From contig CAZDZG010000028.1 in assembly GCA_964509845.1 (NCBI GenBank), positions 1-14,787 of the forward strand: a stretch of 14,787 nt of DNA, read 5' to 3'. A model generated the notes under the pieces. The model did not search any database. It was not told the origin of the DNA and worked only from the letters and a program-made list of their open reading frames with translations. The position numbers were made by a program, and so were the translations under genes. The DNA is from WYZ-LMO6 sp964509845 (GTDB lineage: Archaea; Hadarchaeota; Hadarchaeia; Hadarchaeales; WYZ-LMO6). Below, piece after piece: positions 5,593 through 12,500 of this stretch (position 1 is the stretch's first letter; every line of letters begins with the position of its first letter).

Positions 5593-6498
5593 CTACTTGA
5601 CGGAGAGGAGGAGGTTGAGGACCCTGGAGGATACCCTCTCCAGCACCCTCAGCTTGGTGTTGATCCTGGACAGTTCCTTCCTGTACTTGGTGTCAAGCCT
5701 CTTCAGTTCCCTCCTCTGTTCCTCCCTCAGGTCCTCCAGCGCCTCCTTCCTGGAGGAGAGCTTTTCGTGGTACTCCCTGATCTCCTGGGCGAGGCGCTTC
5801 AGGGTCTCCAGGTCCCCCGTGAGCTTGGCCAGCTCCGCCTTGGTAACCGCCTGCTTCACCGCCACGTCCATCTGGCTCACCGTCTTCTCCAAAGGCCTCA
5901 CCGTCTCCTCCAGCGTGCCCAGCCGGAGGGCGAGGTTGGTAACGTCCTTGAAGCCCCTCTGGAACTCCAGGAAGGCCGCCATCACCTTGTCCGCCATGAC
6001 CTCCACCTGATCCCTTACCTGCTGGATCCTCATCATGTTCTTCCTGGCCTCATCCGTCATCCCCAGGATGGCCTCCATCCCCTTGAACTGGGCGACGGTG
6101 GAGCGAAACTCCTTCATCTCGTTCATCAGGCTCTTGATCATCTCCTCCAGGGCCGACATCTTGGTCTTGATCCCCTCTATCTCCGCGTCCCTCCTCAGGA
6201 TGGCCGCCCTGAACTCCTCCGGCCTTATTCCCTCTATGGCCATCAGTGCCTTCTCCGCCTTGGCCTTCAGCTCGGCGTTGTCCCTGGCCTGGGTGAGGAC
6301 CATGGAGCGGATCTCCCCTATCTTCTCGCTCAGGGTGGTGAACCTGGCGTCGTAAACCTCCCTCAGGCTGGTGAGGGCGGTGAGCTGGGCCTCCAGCTGG
6401 TCCAGCCTCATCCCCAGGGGCTGGACCTTCTCCCCCTTCTCCGCCTGGGCGGATGCCGGTGGATCTTCCTTCCTCTCTTCCTTCTTCCTGAGCTTCAT
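5593..6498 (-). CDS. Coiled-coil protein, function unknown
   Basis: 301 residues with no signal peptide or membrane segment, so cytoplasmic. After a charged, Pro-containing N-terminus (about residues 1-27) the protein is almost entirely helical, with heptad-like Leu/Ile/Met spacing in long blocks. Examples are MRLDQLEAQLTALTSL, MSALEEMIKSLMNEMKEF, LGTLEETVRPLEKTVSQMD and a final Lys/Arg/Glu-rich helix. PEEF and FKGMEAILGMT interrupt it and may be hinges. Its ATG is 3 bases after the stop of the giant ATPase gene, with GAAGAAGGGG as ribosome binding site, so the two are surely co-transcribed. It could link the ATPase to the MinD-like protein or form a cytoplasmic scaffold. I do not recognise a named family. 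Confidence 0.88.
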   Translation of the reverse strand: MKLRKKEERKEDPPASAQAEKGEKVQPLGMRLDQLEAQLTALTSLREVYDARFTTLSEKIGEIRSMVLTQARDNAELKAKAEKALMAIEGIRPEEFRAAILRRDAEIEGIKTKMSALEEMIKSLMNEMKEFRSTVAQFKGMEAILGMTDEARKNMMRIQQVRDQVEVMADKVMAAFLEFQRGFKDVTNLALRLGTLEETVRPLEKTVSQMDVAVKQAVTKAELAKLTGDLETLKRLAQEIREYHEKLSSRKEALEDLREEQRRELKRLDTKYRKELSRINTKLRVLERVSSRVLNLLLSVK

Positions 6499-6501
6499 CC
6501 C

Positions 6502-9500
6502 TCACCCCTTCTTCTTGGAGCCACCGTTTTTGCCCCCATTCTTCTTTGTCTTTTCCTCCCCTTTAGTTTTCCCTCCCTCCTCCAGCTTCTCCCCCCTGGC
6601 CTCCGGATGCACCATCTCTTCCTCCTTCAGGGGCTTCTCCGCCTCCCCGTGCTTCACCTCCTTCTTGGTCCCCAGCAGCTCCTTGTAGGCCTCCACGATC
6701 TCAGGCGGCCTCTTCATCATGGCCAGCTGCCTCTCCCTCTCCCTCAGGGCCGCCAGCTGCGCCCTCCTTATCTCCTCCTCCGGAACCAGCTCTATCACCC
6801 TCTTTATCCCCTTCAGCTTGTGCTTGGCGCAGAGCTCGTCCACCCTGGGCTCCAGGGAGTCCAGGTAGGCGTTGACCATGTCGAAGGAGGCCTCCTCCAG
6901 CTTGCGCTGGGCCAGGCCAAGCTCGATGCGCAGGTCGAAGACGTCCACGCCCTTCTCCTCCAGCTTCTTCAGCTTGAACTTGATGTTCTCTATCCTGTCG
7001 TCGGCGGCGTAGTACCTGTCCAGCTCCTCGGGCGAAAGCCTGAAGGGAGAGTGCAGGATGGGCCTGAAGTTGACGTAGTACGGCCTGCCCCGGTTGTAGT
7101 CCGGGTTCACCACCATACCGAACCCGATGGGGGCCCTGGAGACCGACCGCACGTGCTCCTCCCCGTACTTGAGCGCTATGCGCCGGAGCTCGTCCTCCTC
7201 CCTGGTCCAGAACTGGATCTGGGTGCGGCAGTTGGTCTTGATGGTCTCGGAGAAGTCGGCGATGGTCTGGGAGACCAGCATCACCCCTATGCCCCACTTC
7301 CTGAACTCCCTCACCGCCCTCTCCAGCTGGAGCTCTCCCGCCCCGCTTCCCCCGTACTTCGGGAGCAGCCTGTGCACTTCGTCGAAGATCAGGAGCACCT
7401 TGAGCTCCGGGTGCTCCCTGGGCTGGGACTCGAAGATGGACTGGATCACGTTGGTGACGAAGACGTCCATGTCCCCCGGCTTCAGCCTCTCTATCACGAA
7501 CACCGTGATCTTGCCCCTGGCCTCCTCGCCCAGAAGCTCCTTCATGTCGATCTTCTGCCTGGGGTTGGTGATCAGCTTCACCACCCCTGGGAAGCTCCTG
7601 GCGTCGGCCTCCGTGAGGCCGAACCTCGGATAGTGGGAGAGCATCCTCTCGTCCGTGCACTTGCGCAGGAAGCCCGTCCACTGGGCGGTGGGGTCGAAGA
7701 CGATCACGTTCTTCCCCTGCTTCAGCGCCTCCTCCGCTATCACCATGGAGGAGATGGTCTTGCCCCCTCCCGTGGCCCCTGCCGTGATGACGTGCATCCT
7801 GAGGTCGTTGAGCTTCAGGTAGGCGTCCCGCTTGGCCTCCGCCAGCGTCCCTATCTTGATGGCATCGGGGCCTGGCTGCGGGAGCTCGTTGAGGAAGAGG
7901 GTGGCCTCGAACCTGCGTTTGGCCATCCTCCTCCTCTTCACATACCTGTAGGAGAACCTACCCGCCACCCCCATCCCCACCAGGCTCAGCAGGAGGAGGG
8001 CCATCATCCAGAGGGGCAGGCCCAGCACCCTCAGCTCCCTCGGGGGCTTCCTCACCTGCACGAAAGTCTGGTCCGGGGTCAGGTCGAACTCCCTCCCGGC
8101 CCAGAGGTAGGTTCCCGCCGTCCTGATCAGGTAGTCCCCCTCCGGGAGGTTCTCGGGCACCCTGAGCTCGAAGGTGTGGAGCCTGGTCTCCCCGGCCTCC
8201 AGGGTCAGGTTCTCCGCCGCCTCCGCCACCACCTCACCGGCGGCGGTGACCAGCTGGACGGAGACCAGGGAGGAGATGGTGGAGTTGCCCAGGTTCTTCA
8301 CCCTCACCCCCACCCTCATCACCTTCCCGGGGGCGATGCTCGGGGGAACCATCTTGAGCTCCACCCTGAGGTACTTCCTCACCTCCACCGTGTCCGTGGC
8401 GCTCACCGAGATCACGTCCCCGTTGAGCCTGTAATCGGCCCTGGCCTTCACCAGGTAGTACCCCTCCTCCGCCGTGTCGGGTACCTGGAGGGAGGTGTCC
8501 ACCGTCACCGTCTCCCCCGCCTCCACCAGCTTGGACTGTCCCGTGGCGTCGGGGAGGAGGGTCACGCCGGCGGAGGTCAGGAGCTCCACGAAGAGCTGGG
8601 TCTCGGAGGCCATCTCCCCCATGTTGACCAGGGTGACCCTCACCGGAAGCATCCCTCCCGGGGAGACCGTCTTCACCATGGCGGCCACCTTGAGGTCGAA
8701 GAGCCCCCTGGCGCTGGGAAGGACCCTGATGGTCACGGGGACGCTCTTCTCCGTGGCCGTGTCCCTGATCACCACCTCCCCGGTGTAGGTCTTGGGCGGG
8801 GTCCTCCTCGGTATCTTCACCGAGACCTTGATCTTCCCCATCTGTCCGGGATCCAGGGAGAGGAGGGTGGGGCTGAAGGTGAGGAAGTCCGCCACCTCCC
8901 CCTGGGCCGAGGGCCTGAGGTCTAGGGGGATGAAGGCGTTGTTCTTCACGGTCAGGTAGACGTCGGCCGTCCCCTCCTGGTAGAGGTCCAGGGAGAGGGA
9001 CTCGGGATCCACCGTGATGGGCTCCCTCGGGGCCAGGTTCTCCATCATGAGGAAGGCTTTCTCCATCAGGGACTGAAGCCTGGAGGCGGACTCGCTCTCC
9101 TGCTGCCTGAGGTTCTCTATTCCCTGCCAGACCGTCTGGAAGCCCGACCAGAGGGCATTTATCATGTTCTCCATCAGACTCACCGAGGTCCCCTGCAGGG
9201 CGATCAGGTTCTCCAGGATCTGGCTCATGGCCTGGAGCGGGGCGAGCAGGGTGTTCTCCAGCGTCTTCATGTTCTCCTGCGTGACCAGGCCCGAGACGAT
9301 GGCCGCCATGTTGTCCACCACGCTCTTCAGGTTCTCGGCCGCGCTGGACATGGTTCCAGAGGCCTCGGCGAGGGCGCCGGTGGCCTGCTCCAGCTCGGAG
9401 ATGGTGTTCTCCAGCCTGAGCACCTGGGTGGCGAAGGGATCGTACTCCGCCAGCACGTAGGCTGCGGTGGAGGAGCGCAGGTTGTCCTCCGCCGTGATGG

Positions 9501-12500
9501 TGTACCTGATGATGTCTATGGTCCCTCCCAGGTTGATCCAGCTCCCGCTCCTCACCCTGGTCCAGTAATCCCACCCCTCCGCCCTGTACACCCTCAGGTA
9601 CCAGATGTCCCCCACCTGGCTCAGGTAGGAGGAGAAGTCGAAGGTGACGGTGAGCCTGGAGAAGTTGTCCGTGAAGACCGGGTGCAGCAGGACCACCACC
9701 GAGCGGTGGGTGGCCCTGGTCCCGTCCACGCTGGTGAAGGCGGAGGGCGGGGTGTCGGCCCTCACCAGGTTCTCCAGGTTGTCGTAGGGCTGGAGCTGGT
9801 CCAGGTTGAGGTTCTCGTACCTGAGGGTGGCCCTCACCCCCGTGAACCTGACCTCCAGGTCGAAGCGCCCGGCGAACACCTGCCTGTTGTACCTCCCGTT
9901 CTCGTCCGTGCTCACCTCGAAGGCCTTCTCCCCCGTTCCCACCTCGTAGAAGGTGAAGGTGGTGGGGATGGGGGTGCCCTCCAGGCTCCTCACCTCCCCC
10001 CTCAGGTTGATGGGCCTTCCCGCCAGGATCTCCCTGACGTTCTCACCCCTCAGCCCCTCCGCGTCCACCCCGCTCACCCTCACCTCGTACAGGCCGCGCT
10101 TGGGGAAGGAATAAGTGAAGGAGTAGTCCCCGTTGTCCAGGGTCTGGACGCTCTTAACGAACTGCCCCGAGACGTAGACCGACAGGTTGATGCGGGAGGC
10201 CGGGGTGAGGTCGGGGAGGGAGAGGGCCCTTCCGCTGAAGCCGAAGGGAACCCCCTCCGGGGCCACCTCCCCCTGCGGGATCAGGGAGATCCAGAGGGTA
10301 CCCACGGTGAGGACGGTGGAGTTCTCCGCCTCCAGCCCCCTCCGGTCGGTGACCCTCACCCTCACGTTCTCCCTCCCGATGGTGTCGGGGGCGGTGAGGG
10401 TGAGGGAGTAGGCCCCGGTCGGGGAGGTGGGGAGGACGAACTCCTGCCCCGCGAAGGTGAGGATCACGTTCTCGTTCTCCACGGGCGTCCCCTCGGGGAG
10501 GAGGGTGAGGGTGCCGCTCACCGTCACGTTCTCCCTTGGGTTCACCACCCGGTCGCTCAGGAGGACGGGGAGGCGGAGGGCCTTCACCTGGTAGGGGGCG
10601 GGCTGGTTGTACACGTACCCGCTTATCCCGTTGGCGGTGAGGATGGAGACGTCCAGGTAGCGTACGTAGGTTCCCAGGGAGGAGGGGGCGGTGTAGGAGG
10701 CGTAGGTCCTCCAGTACCCGTTGGTGACGTGGGTCAGACCGGGCGGGCTGGGAATCTCCCCGTCCACCTTCACCGTGGCGCTCCCCGCGGTCACCGGGAA
10801 GACCTCCGAGCCGTTGTTCTCCAGGATCCTGACGGCCAGGTAGAAGTTCTCCCCCGGGTTGAGCACGCCGTCGAACTGGCCGTGGGAGTCCAGGGTGCCG
10901 AACCACTCGAAGGTGACCACCCTCTGCTCGAAGTAGCCGGTGTTCTCCCCCACGATCCCCTCCGGATCCACCAGCCTGACCTGCACGGTGTGCTTGGAGG
11001 GGGCGGGGGCATCCTTGGTGTAGAGGTAGGAATAGCGTCCGTTCTCGTCCGTGTAGACGGTGGTCTCCGGGAAGCCGTCCACCCTTATCTCCACCGCCGT
11101 GTTCCTCACGGGGACGTTGTCGGGGAGGAGGAAGGCCTCACCGCTCATGGTGAAGTTCTGGGTGAGGGTGACGATGTTGTCGTCGAAGGTCAGGGAGAGC
11201 CGCACGGTCTTCACATACAGCTCCCTCACGTTCTCGCTCCAGAAGACCCCCACGGTGGTGCTGGCCTTCCCGTAGTAGGTCCCTATCCTGGACGGACAGG
11301 TGAAGGTGATGGAGTAGTTGCCGTTGGCGTCGGTGAAGTTCTCCGCCCCTCCCGCCCAGTTCCCCTGCTCGTCAAACAGGGAGAAGGTCACCTTGCCGAA
11401 CTGGATGGGCTCGCTCCCGGGCTGGAGCACCGCCCTCCCGCTCACCCTGTTCACCTGACCCGGGTTCACCACCCCGTCGTCGTAGGTCATGGAGATGTCT
11501 ATCCTCCTGACGGTGAGGAGGGCGAAGTTCTCCCCCGTGATCCCCTCCGGACCCGTGAGCCTAACCCTGTACTCGTAGGTCCCTATCTCCCCCGGGGCCG
11601 TCACGTCGAAGCGGTAGGAGCCCCAGAGGTCGGTGTTGTCCGTTCTGATGAGGACGTTGTCCAGGAAGAGATCGATGGGATTGAGCGTCACCGGGGAGCC
11701 TTCGGGCTGGAGCCTGACCGTGCCGGAGATCCTGAGGGCCTCCCCGGGGTTGGCCTCGCTCCTCGGGTTCCCGGCGGTGTCCGTGAGGAAAAGGGAGACG
11801 GTGAGGGTCTTGACGGTGAAGCTGGTCTGGTTCTCCCCTATGATGCCCTCCGAGTTCACCGCCCTCACCCTGAGCTGGTGGGGGCCAAGCGAGGAAGGTG
11901 CCGAGATCCTCACGCTGTAATCCCCGTTCTCGTTCGTTCCGCCCTCTCCCGCGATCTGGTCGTCTATGTAGACGCTAACCGTGGCGGAGGTCTCGGGCAC
12001 GTTCTCCCAGACCCTCCTCACCCTTCCCGAGACGGTTAGGGACTGACCCGGGTTGACCACGTAGTCGTTCAGGAAGACCGTGAGGGTGAGGGTTTCCACC
12101 TTGAAGGTTATCGTGTTCTCCTCCCTGGTCCCCTGGTTGTCCGTGAGGGAGACCCTGATGGTGTGCAGGCCCAGGACCGTGCTGGAGAGGGTCAGGGAGT
12201 ACTCCCCGTTCTCGTCCGTGAGGAGGTTCTCCAGCGGGATCCCGTCCAGGCTGACCTCCACGTTCTCCCCCACCACCGGGGAGTTCCCGGGCTGCCAGCT
12301 CGCCCTCCCGTAAGCGATCAGGCTCTCCCCCGGGTTAACCGCGTTATCCGAGAGGAAGAGGGTGAGCACCAGATCCTCCACCCTGAGGGTGAAAGGCTCG
12401 CTCCAGTCCCCGGCGTTCCCCGCCCTGTCCACCGCCCTCACCCTCCAGTACCAGAGGCCCACGGGCAGGGAGTTCTCCTCCGGGAGGGTGAAGGAGTTCT

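Noticed and set aside
5587..8925. 1112-codon open frame on the plus strand antisense to the giant gene
   Set aside because: The product is dominated by Leu, Pro, His, Gly and Val with no domain. It is an antisense shadow of GC-rich codons. The minus frame has FN3, Ig and ATPase motifs. The same holds for the long plus frames at 9682-12039, 12163-13281, 13339-14622 and 1488-2399.
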